Notes: generated by a model from the letters alone, not told the origin. A stretch of DNA of 64,000 nt from Bacteroidia bacterium (GCA_016787785.1 JAEUTO010000006.1:558001-622000); one strand, 5' to 3'. Positions 1 to 7,770 are shown, counted from the stretch's first letter. Numbers and translations are program-made.

Positions 1-266
1 GAAAGGCCAGGTAAACTTTCATAGTTGCCATTAATTAAAGCTTCTTTCTTTTTTCTGCTCCATCCCTGAACCTGTTTTTCTCTATTGAATGCGAGATCTA
101 TTCTTGGATACTCTTCATAATAAACTAATTTTACAGGAAGTCTTGTTTTAGTGTAATTTGCTCCAAAACCGTTTTGATGCTGATCTACTCGTTCTCCAAG
201 CTTAATAGTACTTCCTGTATAATAACTGTCATCAGAGCATTTTAGTATGTACATAAAACCAGTCAT
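1..266 (-). CDS. GIY-YIG nuclease family protein (C-terminus outside window)
   Basis: The start is the ATG at 266 (a second ATG at 254 fits equally well), and the frame stays open to base 1, so the C-terminus lies outside the window. The translation begins MTGFMYILKCSDDSYYTGST and continues with a region ending in NREKQVQGWSRKKKEA. This is the small single-domain GIY-YIG type (UPF0213/YhbQ-like): a Y-I-L and Y-Y-T-G pair stands for the GIY and YIG motifs, and the E-K-Q-V-Q-GW-R-KK segment is the usual conserved end of the fold. Family members are putative structure- or DNA-directed endonucleases; the cellular role of this subgroup is poorly known. The gene starts 11 bases after the stop of the DUF3037 gene and probably shares its transcript. 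Confidence 0.85.
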   Translation of the reverse strand, partial: MTGFMYILKCSDDSYYTGSTIKLGERVDQHQNGFGANYTKTRLPVKLVYYEEYPRIDLAFNREKQVQGWSRKKKEALINGNYESLPGL

Positions 267-277
267 TCAAATATCAT

Positions 278-661
278 CTACAACACCAGTTCTTCAAACA
301 AACGCTTGGCAGTTTGTTCCAGGTCTGTGCACAAGCCCGGATGCGGCCTTGAGGTTTGTATCACCGAACTTTTTACAGCAGTTAGCCATCTAAAGCGCGA
401 CGCTGTATCCATCTCTGCTATTGGTCCGCCATCTTTATCACCGTTGGTTATTTTTTCAAAAGAACGTAAGTTAAGTGTGATCTGTTCAAGATCGATATCC
501 TTGCAAAAAAAACTTAATTTTTTTTCGTTCACCTCAAAATACATTTTAATGAATTTTTCTTTTTTGCAAAACAAGATAATGCCTACATTAATGAATTCTT
601 CACGTTCTACCAAAGGCACAACACGAATAACAGAATATTCATATAGATATTTATCTTGCAT
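278..661 (-). CDS. DUF3037 family protein
   Basis: This 127-residue protein carries the DUF3037 pattern near its start (YEYSVIRVVPLVEREEFINV followed by GIILFCKK). The function of the family is unknown. Its start codon lies inside the end of the upstream HipA-like kinase gene (11-base overlap), so the two are probably translationally coupled. DUF3037 genes are commonly found next to this short HipA-like kinase type, so the pair is likely a functional unit. I infer a regulatory or toxin-antitoxin-like partnership only from this association. No signal peptide or membrane segment is visible, so it should be cytoplasmic. Confidence 0.85.
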   Translation of the reverse strand: MQDKYLYEYSVIRVVPLVEREEFINVGIILFCKKEKFIKMYFEVNEKKLSFFCKDIDLEQITLNLRSFEKITNGDKDGGPIAEMDTASRFRWLTAVKSSVIQTSRPHPGLCTDLEQTAKRLFEELVL

Positions 662-1430
662 CGATCGCCTCTTTAGTGAAACTGTCTGCGTAATTTAAAC
701 GTTTTAATAAGAACTGAAGATACACTTCTTTTATTTCCTCCGGCGTTTCCTGCGTATCTTCCCAATGCAACCATTCATCAGGAATAAGCGCCACAACTTT
801 GCGGAGCTTTTCTTCCGTCAATAATTTTTTAAATTCAATATTAACCTCGTTCAATAAAGTTGCTTTTGGTAAGAGCACATGATCTTTTATAAATGCAAAA
901 GCACTTGTTGCTTTCGTTTCCCAGTTGGTCCAGGTGTATTGAAAATAAAGGCAAGAGCCATGATCGATCAACCATAGTTCTTTGTTCCATATCAACATAT
1001 TTGTGTTTCTGAAGGTGCGATCAACATTTGTAATGAATGCATCGAGCCAAACAATTTTTGAAGCGAGTTCTGCATTTATGGGACTAACTACAGGGTCATA
1101 ATTGATAGCGCCTGATAAAAAGTGAAGCGCTAAATTTAATCCCTGACTTGCTTTAAGCAGGTCCTGAATTTCTTCATCGCCTTCGGTGCGGCCAAAAGCC
1201 TCATCAAGATTGGCAAACACCAGCTCAGGAACTTTTAAACCCAACAGGCGGGCAATTTCTCCACCAATTAATTCGGCAATTAATGTTTTTACACCGTGAC
1301 CGCCACCCTTGAATTTTAAAACATATTTAAAATCGTCATCTGCTTCTGCTAATGCCGGTAACGATCCGCCTTCACGCAAAGGCTGTATGTAGCGGGTAAC
1401 ATTAACGGTGCGAAGCTTTGCTTGTGACAT
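651..1430 (-). CDS. HipA-like kinase domain protein (short, HipA_2 type)
   Basis: At 259 residues this is much shorter than canonical HipA (about 440), and it lacks the HipA N-terminal subdomain. Kinase-like motifs are visible: a G-rich segment KFKGGGHGVKT near residue 40-49, a catalytic-loop-like NVDRTFRNTN at 135-144 (D137, N144), and a metal-binding-like LIDHG with D156. These match the HipA-like PI3/4-type kinase fold, in which HipA phosphorylates a tRNA synthetase; the target here is unknown. The ATG at 1430 is the only sensible start. The gene overlaps the DUF3037 gene by 11 bases. No HipB-like DNA-binding antitoxin is encoded beside it, so this is not a classical hipBA pair. Confidence 0.8.
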   Translation of the reverse strand: MSQAKLRTVNVTRYIQPLREGGSLPALAEADDDFKYVLKFKGGGHGVKTLIAELIGGEIARLLGLKVPELVFANLDEAFGRTEGDEEIQDLLKASQGLNLALHFLSGAINYDPVVSPINAELASKIVWLDAFITNVDRTFRNTNMLIWNKELWLIDHGSCLYFQYTWTNWETKATSAFAFIKDHVLLPKATLLNEVNIEFKKLLTEEKLRKVVALIPDEWLHWEDTQETPEEIKEVYLQFLLKRLNYADSFTKEAIDAR

Positions 1431-1489
1431 AATGAGCTGTTAGTTAAACAAAAATAGTGATTTTTAAAATGATATTTAAGCCTGGCAGT

Positions 1490-1825
1490 TTAAACCAAAG
1501 CCATCACATCTTCAATACTAATTCCCATATGTGTTTGAGAGAAGATACACTTACCGTTTGAGATAATTAGTACCTGTGGTGATTCATGCATCACGCCATA
1601 ACGTTCTGCAATGGCATTTGAAATATCGCGGTGAGCTAACAGATCTAAATAGTAAGGTTTTATTTTTTTATCGTTTTCAGCGTTCCATTTTCTGTCCATT
1701 CGCCCATAGGCCGCATCGCTGATGCTGCAACGTGTGCTATGTTTAAAGATCATTACTTTTTGTTCGGTAGATTCGCGATCAATTATTTCTAATTGCGAGA
1801 TATCGTTGAGTTCATTCCATTTCAT
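1490..1825 (-). CDS. ytxJ: YtxJ family bacillithiol-system protein (monothiol)
   Basis: This 111-residue thioredoxin-fold protein of the DUF2847/YtxJ family has the active-site-like segment KHSTRCSIS with a single cysteine at C33. That is a monothiol arrangement (CxxS-like). YtxJ proteins are associated with genomes that make bacillithiol and are proposed to act as bacilliredoxin-like proteins that remove bacillithiol from oxidised proteins. The C-terminal SPQVLIISNGKCIFSQTHMG contains the cis-proline region of the fold. It is cytoplasmic and appears to be a single gene, 59 bases from the HipA-like kinase start. Its presence suggests, but does not prove, that this organism uses bacillithiol. 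Confidence 0.88.
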   Translation of the reverse strand: MKWNELNDISQLEIIDRESTEQKVMIFKHSTRCSISDAAYGRMDRKWNAENDKKIKPYYLDLLAHRDISNAIAERYGVMHESPQVLIISNGKCIFSQTHMGISIEDVMALV

Positions 1826-1892
1826 CTTATAAAGATAAAGCTTTTTTACCCGGACTTTTGTTAAGGTTTGTTAGGCTTGGGAATACGATTTT

Positions 1893-1931
1893 CCTCCTCC
1901 GTCGCTATCGCGCCACCTCCTCCAAAGGAGG
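1893..1931 (-). repeat. REP-like element, copy in reverse orientation
   Basis: Read on the minus strand, the segment has a small hairpin CCTCCTTTGGAGG, then a second hairpin with the core CGCGATAGCG, then a G-rich tail ACGGAGGAGG. The forward element at 1981-2017 has the same order of parts, so the two form an inverted pair like REP/BIME units. I see no coding potential here. Confidence 0.6.
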
Positions 1932-1980
1932 ATACTATGTGTGCTTACGCGTAATCGAACAATGCTTAGGCAGTCAGTGT

Positions 1981-2017
1981 CCCCCGCTTGAGGGGGTGGC
2001 CGAAGGCCGCGGGAGGG
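1981..2017 (+). repeat. REP-like element, forward copy
   Basis: Parts in order are a hairpin CCCCCGCTTGAGGGGG, a second hairpin GGCCGAAGGCC with a GAA loop, and the tail GCGGGAGGG. The hairpins at 9107-9133 and 13819-13845 share the GAA loop and the G-rich tail. It ends 12 bases before the stop codon of the minus-strand DUF255 gene. Confidence 0.6.
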
Positions 2018-2028
2018 AAAGACAAAAA

Positions 2029-3783
2029 TTACTTCTCCAACACCCTTTTATACATAAACTCTACAAACTCTTTTTGAGTGGGCAGGGGAGAGCTGCAATA
2101 AGAAGAAGTACACAACACCATAAAATTATCATCCAACGCATCAAAGAGATCTTTTTTATCTTCTATCACATTTTCTTTGGTGTAAATAACCGAGTTAAAA
2201 TAAAAGCGCGGAAAGGCAACTGTTTCTTTTAAGTAATCTGCTGTTAAGTCGTTATTCTTTTTTAGCATTAACGCGGCGCTGATAGGTTCGTAGCTGAGTT
2301 CTTCGGCAGCACTAAGTATGCCGGGTTCGGTAGAAAGTGTGGCGACTAATTTTTCGCTGGTTAAAAAGTTTAGAATTTCTTCTGCTGTTTTTTTGTAAGC
2401 AGGTTCGTGAAAATAATGCGAACAATAATTTAATAAACGACAGGCTTCAATGTTTTCTGTGACATTGTACGTTGATTTAATAGCGCTTTTACCAATGTAA
2501 GTATAAAAATAACCTTTGCCTGAATTAAAAGTCGATGCAATTTCTTTTACCAATTGTTCTGCTTCTGTTTTGTACGCTTGTTTTTGTGTGGCGCGGTAAA
2601 CTAACATCAATGTTTTTAGCATGGCCAAATTATCTTTTAAAGAAGTTGTTGCTGCATAATTTGCGCCGTGCATGTAAGTTGTATTTGTTTTACGTTTTGT
2701 TTTTAAAAAATCAACAGTGCTTAATGCTTTATCTAAATAGGTTTGTTTGCCGCTGGTGGCCCATAAAATTGTGAGTGCTTCTGCATAAGCTGCATTGTCG
2801 CTGGTGTATACGCTACTGTCAATTTTGGGAATTCCTTTTTTTAATCTTTCTTTATCATCCAATTCAAAATAATCTTTCGATTTTTCTCCCGGAATAAGAT
2901 CGGCATCTTGTGCGTTATAAAAACCACCGGTAGGCGAAGTTAAAAATCGGTTCACGTAGGCAACAATGCCTTCTGCTTTTTTTAAGGCTTCGGCATCGTT
3001 AAACATTTTGTAATACCAGCAATACATTTTTATGTAACGCGCCTGTATAAATAATAATTTTTCGTAATGCACATGGTCCCAATCGTTATTGGTAGAGTAC
3101 TGAAACACACCGCCCCAGGCTTTATCGTAAATACCGGTAGAGTTAACAACTGAATTGGTTAACCATCTTTTTAAAGCGGTATCTGTTTTGTAATGGGTAA
3201 AGGCATATTCGTAAGTATCAAACTCAATATATTTTTGTCCGAACACAAAACCACCGCCGGCAAGATCTAAAGATTTATTGAACATTTTTTTTAATTCGCC
3301 CAACGACGTTTTTTTAGAACTCTCTGTTGTTAGTTTTGGATCTGCATTTACCGCAGCGCTTGCCAATGGTTTTGGATCTTTTTTAAGCTTTGCCAGTGTC
3401 TCTAAAAATTCTTCTGCATTAATGTAGCCGGGTTCTTTTAAAAGCTCGTTGCCATCGCCATCAAAAATAATGGTTGCAGGCCAACCGTAATCAGAATACA
3501 AACTGGTAAGATCCTGGCGCTCGTCATGATCTTCCATGCAGGCAATGTAATTTTTGGCCAGGTAAGCGATCACTTTTGGGTCTGTATAGGTCTTTTCTTC
3601 CATTACGTGGCACCAGTGACACCAATTAGCTCGTAAATGAAGTAACACCAGCTTGTTCTCTTTTTTAGCCTTAGCAAAGATCTCTGCATCAAAATGCGAC
3701 CATTTAGGGGCGTTAATGCTTTGGGCCTTTGCAAACAATAACACAAAAGCAAAAAGGTAAAGAGTTTTAAAAACTTTTTTCAT
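2029..3783 (-). CDS. Thioredoxin-like DUF255 / YyaL family secreted protein
   Basis: I start this gene at the ATG at 3783, which gives 584 residues and a clean signal peptide (MKKVFKTLYLFAFVLLFAKA, cleaved before QS). A longer in-frame start at 3870 would only translate repeat DNA. Residues 26-140 form a thioredoxin-like domain with RANWCHWCHVM (C55 and C58), the hallmark of the DUF255/YyaL/SPATA20 group. The remaining roughly 440 residues look like the alpha/alpha-barrel part, with aromatic-rich helices and the segment GGFYNAQDADLIPGEKSKDY near the middle. The family is related by fold to N-acylglucosamine epimerases; its substrate is unknown. Export suggests a periplasmic thiol-redox or sugar-related role. 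A TAAATTTG box at 3789-3796 is close to the start. Confidence 0.85.
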   Translation of the reverse strand: MKKVFKTLYLFAFVLLFAKAQSINAPKWSHFDAEIFAKAKKENKLVLLHLRANWCHWCHVMEEKTYTDPKVIAYLAKNYIACMEDHDERQDLTSLYSDYGWPATIIFDGDGNELLKEPGYINAEEFLETLAKLKKDPKPLASAAVNADPKLTTESSKKTSLGELKKMFNKSLDLAGGGFVFGQKYIEFDTYEYAFTHYKTDTALKRWLTNSVVNSTGIYDKAWGGVFQYSTNNDWDHVHYEKLLFIQARYIKMYCWYYKMFNDAEALKKAEGIVAYVNRFLTSPTGGFYNAQDADLIPGEKSKDYFELDDKERLKKGIPKIDSSVYTSDNAAYAEALTILWATSGKQTYLDKALSTVDFLKTKRKTNTTYMHGANYAATTSLKDNLAMLKTLMLVYRATQKQAYKTEAEQLVKEIASTFNSGKGYFYTYIGKSAIKSTYNVTENIEACRLLNYCSHYFHEPAYKKTAEEILNFLTSEKLVATLSTEPGILSAAEELSYEPISAALMLKKNNDLTADYLKETVAFPRFYFNSVIYTKENVIEDKKDLFDALDDNFMVLCTSSYCSSPLPTQKEFVEFMYKRVLEK

Positions 3784-3830
3784 AGTACCAAATTTAATCA
3801 ATATACGTTTAAAAAGGGGAAAAGGATTGC

Positions 3831-3966
3831 TTCGACTCACTTCGGCAAGCTCAGCGGGACAGCTTAGCAACCTCAGTGGATAAGCTCAGCAACCTCTGAC
3901 AAGCGGAATGAGGCCCGTGAGCGGTTGTTGAGCTTGTCGAAAGCGGTTGTTGAGCCTGTCGAAACA
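3831..3966. repeat. Tandem/inverted short repeats of the TTGAGCTTGTCGAA type
   Basis: This segment is built from degenerate copies of a unit of about 22 bp with the core TTGAGCTTGTCGAAA. Two head-to-tail copies at 3921-3942 and 3943-3964 differ by one base. An opposite copy (GACTCACTTCGGCAAGCTCAG) lies at 3834-3854. A related copy sits between rpoB and rpoC (19287-19306), so this is a dispersed genome repeat. It is not coding. Confidence 0.65.
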
Positions 3967-3986
3967 CCGCACAACGATACCCCAAT

Positions 3987-4036
3987 AAATAGGTAAAATT
4001 ACCTATTTGGCGCTTTGGGAATTTCTTTTATATTTG
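3987..4036 (+). promoter_or_regulatory. Promoter of the DUF6236 gene with an overlapping 22-bp palindrome
   Basis: A -33 TTTG (4006-4009) and a -7 TATATTTG (4029-4036) are separated by exactly 19 bp, matching the Bacteroidota housekeeping promoter. A perfect dyad at 3987-4008 (10-bp arms AAATAGGTAA / TTACCTATTT, 2-base centre) overlaps the -33 box, the position expected of a repressor operator. Repressor control is inferred. Confidence 0.6.
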
Positions 4037-4140
4037 GTAAACTAAAGCAAACACTTACGAACGTTTAAAAATATTTGTAAACGGATAAAATGGCGCTTGG
4101 CGAGAAATTATTGACAGCCTTAGAAGAAATAACGACAAAC

Positions 4141-5247
4141 ATGAAAAGAACAATTTTATACTACCCGACAATAGACATTCCAAGAAAAAGTTGGCTTAGA
4201 CACGCCTTGCTTTATTGGGACGAGATAAGCTCGATTGTGCCCAAAAGTTATGATGACAGAATTCTTAACGAACTGTCACCAGACATTCATTATTTAATTG
4301 GTGAGGGACAATTCAGAGCAATCAAGCCAGAAGACCTTGTATATCAACAAGACAATTGGGAAGCATTTCATCAATTTAAAGATGAATTTATTCAGACTGT
4401 TCAATCACCAGTCTTTCAACAGTTCGTTAAGCGACAGCATAAATCAGGCTCTAGTAGAATTCATATTGATAAAATTGGAGGAAATGATGTCGCTAGAATT
4501 CACAATAATAAAATGACAGATGGCATCTTTCATTTTTTGCAACAGGAAGGTTTGGCTAAGCGTGAAAATAGACAATATGATTGGGTGTCTTTTGAAAAAA
4601 CGACCGCATTACTATATATGTCTTTACTAGCTAAGTATCTCGCAGACATTGATAGTGAGCAAACGACCATCGGGACCGATTACGCAGCCTATGAAAAATT
4701 TAATTTTAAAAGAGTAAAAGAGAAGGATGGTTTTCCAGTCGTAAGTTTCAACTTAGACAATGTTTTACCAACACCTAAGGACAATGTTCCTCTTGAAAAA
4801 ATACTTGACTTTAAACGGAAACGAAAACAGAATTTACTTCATTTTAAAAAACATCTTTCGGACTTTCAAGTAAAGGTTTCAAAAACAAAATCGCAGGCTG
4901 AACTGAAGGAAGTTGCTATTACATTTCAAGAGGGTTTAGTAACAGGAGTAGAGGATTTAAAAGCTGTTTTAGGAGACGCAAAAATTGACAGCGGTTTAAA
5001 ATCATTTAAATCATTGATAAACCTTAAATCACCGACAATGCTGGCAACAGCGGGAGCTTTTCTTAATAACAAACTTGAATTAATCAATTTACCTGTCGAC
5101 TTTACAGCAATTGGACTTACTGCAATGGGAGCAATAGAATTAACGTGTAATTATATCGAATTACGAAATAAGCAAAGAGCAAAAGAGAGAGAATCACCCT
5201 TCTCATACATTTATCAAGCACAAAAATATGGACTTGTACATCGGTAG
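4141..5247 (+). CDS. DUF6236 family protein
   Basis: The sequence from the ATG at 4141 begins MKRTILYYPTIDIPRKSWLR and continues HALLYWDEISSIVP, which is the conserved start of the DUF6236 family. An in-frame ATG at 4090 would add 17 unsupported residues, though it cannot be excluded. The family has no known function. The 368-residue protein is mostly hydrophilic; residues of about 285-345 hold a more hydrophobic glycine/alanine-rich stretch (MLATAGAFLNNKLELI, AIGLTAMGAIELTCNY) that could insert in or associate with a membrane. A promoter with a candidate operator lies directly upstream. It is an accessory gene next to a HEPN-motif gene and attC-like repeat DNA, a setting that suggests horizontal acquisition and possibly defence, but no direct evidence is visible. 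Confidence 0.8.
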   Translation: MKRTILYYPTIDIPRKSWLRHALLYWDEISSIVPKSYDDRILNELSPDIHYLIGEGQFRAIKPEDLVYQQDNWEAFHQFKDEFIQTVQSPVFQQFVKRQHKSGSSRIHIDKIGGNDVARIHNNKMTDGIFHFLQQEGLAKRENRQYDWVSFEKTTALLYMSLLAKYLADIDSEQTTIGTDYAAYEKFNFKRVKEKDGFPVVSFNLDNVLPTPKDNVPLEKILDFKRKRKQNLLHFKKHLSDFQVKVSKTKSQAELKEVAITFQEGLVTGVEDLKAVLGDAKIDSGLKSFKSLINLKSPTMLATAGAFLNNKLELINLPVDFTAIGLTAMGAIELTCNYIELRNKQRAKERESPFSYIYQAQKYGLVHR

Positions 5248-5261
5248 ACATCTGTAAAATG

Positions 5262-5376
5262 GCAGCAACTAACAAGGGTTTTGCTTGAGTGGGCGGACAG
5301 TGGGAATAGAAGTATTTGAGCAATTAATAAACGTTGGTGTTGACAAACAGTTTACGATTTCAAAAGCCCACCAACG
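5262..5376 (+). repeat. attC-like inverted-repeat segment between two accessory genes
   Basis: The segment holds ACTAACAAGGGTTTTGC, then GGCGGACA (5292-5299), and an 8-bp inverted repeat CGTTGGTG (5332-5339) / CACCAACG (5369-5376). A similar AACAAG...TTGGCGGACA arrangement with a 7-bp inverted repeat occurs at 61121-61168 upstream of another orphan gene. It may be a cassette recombination site or a decayed one. No integrase is in the window. Confidence 0.35.
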
Positions 5377-5415
5377 CAAATCCCGGAACTACTATAGCCA
5401 ATTTATAAATCAAAA

Positions 5416-6594
5416 ATGAGTTTAGACTTACCTTATATTACAGATTTCACCATTACCCCCAAAGGTAAAATTGGGTTGTCGAAATATTTGACATCTGTTA
5501 TAAATAACTTACCAGAAAACTGGATTCACCTGAAAAACGAAGACTATTTAGATGTTGATACTTTTCACATTTTAAAAACAATTTATTGCATTGAGACCAT
5601 CTACGAATTCGACAAAAACGGATTTAAACATAAAGCTAAACTATATATTGGAGTAAAAGACGAACGAGCCTTGTTATTATCAATAAAATTTCAAAAAGAT
5701 CACTTAATTTATGAAAAAATGAACCATATAAATTTTATTTTATATTGGTTTCACTATTTCATTCTGCGGAAAAATAAATATTATAAAGAATTTAATCATC
5801 AATTTGAACTAGGCGGCCCACTTGATGAAAACTGGAATGTATCAGACGTCCGGGACTTGAGGTCTATAAAAATTGCCGCGAAAAGTGAAAAAAAGACTGC
5901 TTTCCTTTCTAAAGGAGCGACAGCAAAAGTTGGCGAAAAAGAATTATATTATTTTATTCCGAATAGTATTGCATTAACACTTAGTATTACAAAAAAATCA
6001 TATAAACGAGCTCAAAAGATACACAAATCAATAGCAAGTAAAGGGAAAACGAAAACTATAAAATTAAAAGAAGAAGACAAAACAGAACTATATGATTACT
6101 TCGAAGAAATAATTACAAGTATTACATTCGCCTTTATTTCCGTAGAGGCAATGGCAAATACTGCTATTCCAGAAAATTTTATTAAGGAAATTAAAAATAA
6201 CAAAGGAGTAAAAGAAACCTGGACTAAAGAAAATATCGAACGATGGATGTCTACGGGACAAAAGATTAGTGAAATTTTGCCTGAAATTTTTAAATCTGGA
6301 GATATAAAAAACGAAGTGTTTTGGCACAAATTTATACAACTTGAAAAACTACGAAACGACATTGTACATCAAAAAACACTTACTGAAGTTATTTCAATGG
6401 ATAATCATATGTACTCAATAATGCTCGAAAATTCTGTCTTCGACAAAATTAAGTCGTCTTTTTCTGTCATTGAATACTTCTACAAATTCAATAATAGTCA
6501 TCCCTATTTCCCGCTTGGACTTGGTATTGCGAAAATGAAATTTGAAGAAGTAGATTCTTTTGACGATTTTTTTGACAAATTAAAACCAGCATAA
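5416..6594 (+). CDS. Unknown protein with C-terminal HEPN-type RNDIVH motif
   Basis: I do not recognise the family of this 392-residue protein. The N-terminal part (1-190) is a mixed beta-rich region without familiar motifs. Residues 200-392 look all-helical and contain LEKLRNDIVHQKTL, in which R313 and H318 form the Rx4H motif typical of HEPN ribonuclease folds. Proteins with an unknown sensor-like N-terminus and a C-terminal HEPN are common among toxins and abortive-infection factors, so an RNA-cleaving defence role is a reasonable guess but not shown. The gene is strongly AT-rich, stands alone between an attC-like segment and the MORN gene, and has no signal peptide. The ATG at 5416 is the clear start. 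Confidence 0.7.
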   Translation: MSLDLPYITDFTITPKGKIGLSKYLTSVINNLPENWIHLKNEDYLDVDTFHILKTIYCIETIYEFDKNGFKHKAKLYIGVKDERALLLSIKFQKDHLIYEKMNHINFILYWFHYFILRKNKYYKEFNHQFELGGPLDENWNVSDVRDLRSIKIAAKSEKKTAFLSKGATAKVGEKELYYFIPNSIALTLSITKKSYKRAQKIHKSIASKGKTKTIKLKEEDKTELYDYFEEIITSITFAFISVEAMANTAIPENFIKEIKNNKGVKETWTKENIERWMSTGQKISEILPEIFKSGDIKNEVFWHKFIQLEKLRNDIVHQKTLTEVISMDNHMYSIMLENSVFDKIKSSFSVIEYFYKFNNSHPYFPLGLGIAKMKFEEVDSFDDFFDKLKPA

Positions 6595-6652
6595 TAAACT
6601 ACCCCGTTCGCGCGGACTCGACAGTTATCGGGTTGTAATCCCTGCATTTCCA

Positions 6653-6684
6653 TTTGCCCTCCAAAAATGAAATGCTTACTTTAG
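6653..6684 (+). promoter_or_regulatory. Promoter of the MORN-repeat gene
   Basis: A -33 TTTG (6653-6656), 20-bp spacer and -7 TACTTTAG (6677-6684) precede the ATG at 6721. The stretch GAAATGCTTACTTTAGTA is nearly identical to the promoter at 10553-10584 upstream of the second TPR gene, including the same 20-bp spacing. Confidence 0.5.
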
Positions 6685-6720
6685 TACTACACTATCGTTA
6701 GGGTTTTTTATTAAACATTC

Positions 6721-7635
6721 ATGAAACAATTTTTTAGGATCATTATTTTATTTTTTTGCTCTTATGGCTTTGCTCAAGACAAATTAACTGTTGATACTAA
6801 TTTTTATGAGTATCCCGGCAAAATAAGTTCAATAGATCATAAAACAAATGGTTTAATTACTAAAAAAGTAAATTATTATAAAAGAGGCAAAGTAGCATCT
6901 GAATTCGATTTTAAAAATGGAGTTTTACACGGTCCTTCCATTAATTATTTTGAAAGCGGTAAATTAAAGTACAAAGCCAGGTTTAAAGATGGAAAGCTTA
7001 TTGATACCGTAGAGGCTTATTTCGAAAGCGGGCAAATACTCGGAAGGGGTTTTTTTAAGAACGGCGAGGCCAGCGGCCTTTACACGTCTTATTACGAGAA
7101 TGGTGTAATAAAAGATCTTACTTATTTTAAAAATAATAAACGCGATAGTATTAGCAAAGGATTTTATGAAAGCGGTAAACTATTTTATGTTTTAAATTAT
7201 AAAGCCGGCAAGATAGAAGGCGTATACAGGCATTATTATGAAAGTGGAAAAATTTCGCGCGAAAGATCTTATAAAAAAGGTAAAATAGATGGCGCTTCCA
7301 TTTATTATTATGAAAATGGAAATGTAAAAGGCCGATCGGCGTACAAAAAAAATAAAATGCATGGCGAACGCTTTTGTTATAATGAGGATGGCAAACCGGC
7401 TAACGGTAAATTTGTAGCTTACGATGAAAAAGGTAAATTAAGCAGAGAAGGTTTTTGTATTAACGGCAAACCCGAAGGAGAATTTAAAATTTATAGGGCA
7501 GCTGATTCGCTTTCGGTACTTATAAATTTAAAAGATGGAAAGAATAATGGTCTAACTTATTTTTACGACCAAAATTTAAAAATAAGATCAATTCAAAAAT
7601 ATAAGAACGGAAAATTCGTGAAAGAGGTTAAATAA
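6721..7635 (+). CDS. Secreted MORN-like repeat protein (YwqK-type)
   Basis: A signal peptide (MKQFFRIIILFFCSYGFAQ) is followed by about ten short repeats of the type YYESGKLKYKARFKDGKLID, each of 20-25 residues with the Y-x-x-G-x-x-x-x-x-x-x-Y-x-x-G-x-x-x-G pattern of the MORN_2 family. Such proteins form elongated beta-sheets. In Bacteroidota they are frequent exported proteins of unknown role, often labelled YwqK-family antitoxin on weak grounds. No toxin gene lies beside it, so I do not assign an antitoxin function. The gene is monocistronic with its own promoter at 6653-6684. It could act at the cell surface or in the periplasm. Confidence 0.82.
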   Translation: MKQFFRIIILFFCSYGFAQDKLTVDTNFYEYPGKISSIDHKTNGLITKKVNYYKRGKVASEFDFKNGVLHGPSINYFESGKLKYKARFKDGKLIDTVEAYFESGQILGRGFFKNGEASGLYTSYYENGVIKDLTYFKNNKRDSISKGFYESGKLFYVLNYKAGKIEGVYRHYYESGKISRERSYKKGKIDGASIYYYENGNVKGRSAYKKNKMHGERFCYNEDGKPANGKFVAYDEKGKLSREGFCINGKPEGEFKIYRAADSLSVLINLKDGKNNGLTYFYDQNLKIRSIQKYKNGKFVKEVK

Positions 7636-7720
7636 ACTCCTTCACAGGCAACCGAAGTCTAGCGTGTTGCATTCCCCCGTTTACCTCCAGATAGCCGATT
7701 AAAAACTGCGGGTAACAAAC

Positions 7721-7752
7721 TTTGTTTTATTTAAAAAAAATGAGCATTTTTG
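7721..7752 (+). promoter_or_regulatory. Probable promoter of the first TPR gene
   Basis: A -33 TTTG (7721-7724), 20-bp spacer and -7 CATTTTTG (7745-7752, one mismatch to TAnnTTTG) place the transcription start near 7759. That rules out the TTG at 7750 as a start and favours the ATG at 7771. Confidence 0.4.
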
Positions 7753-7770
7753 ACTTACACCTTGTCAAAA

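Noticed and set aside
3784-3870. N-terminal extension of the DUF255 protein
   Set aside because: The extra residues come from dispersed repeat DNA and precede a clear signal peptide.
6721-7635. MORN protein as an antitoxin of a toxin-antitoxin pair
   Set aside because: The YwqK antitoxin label is weak, the protein is exported, and no toxin gene is adjacent.
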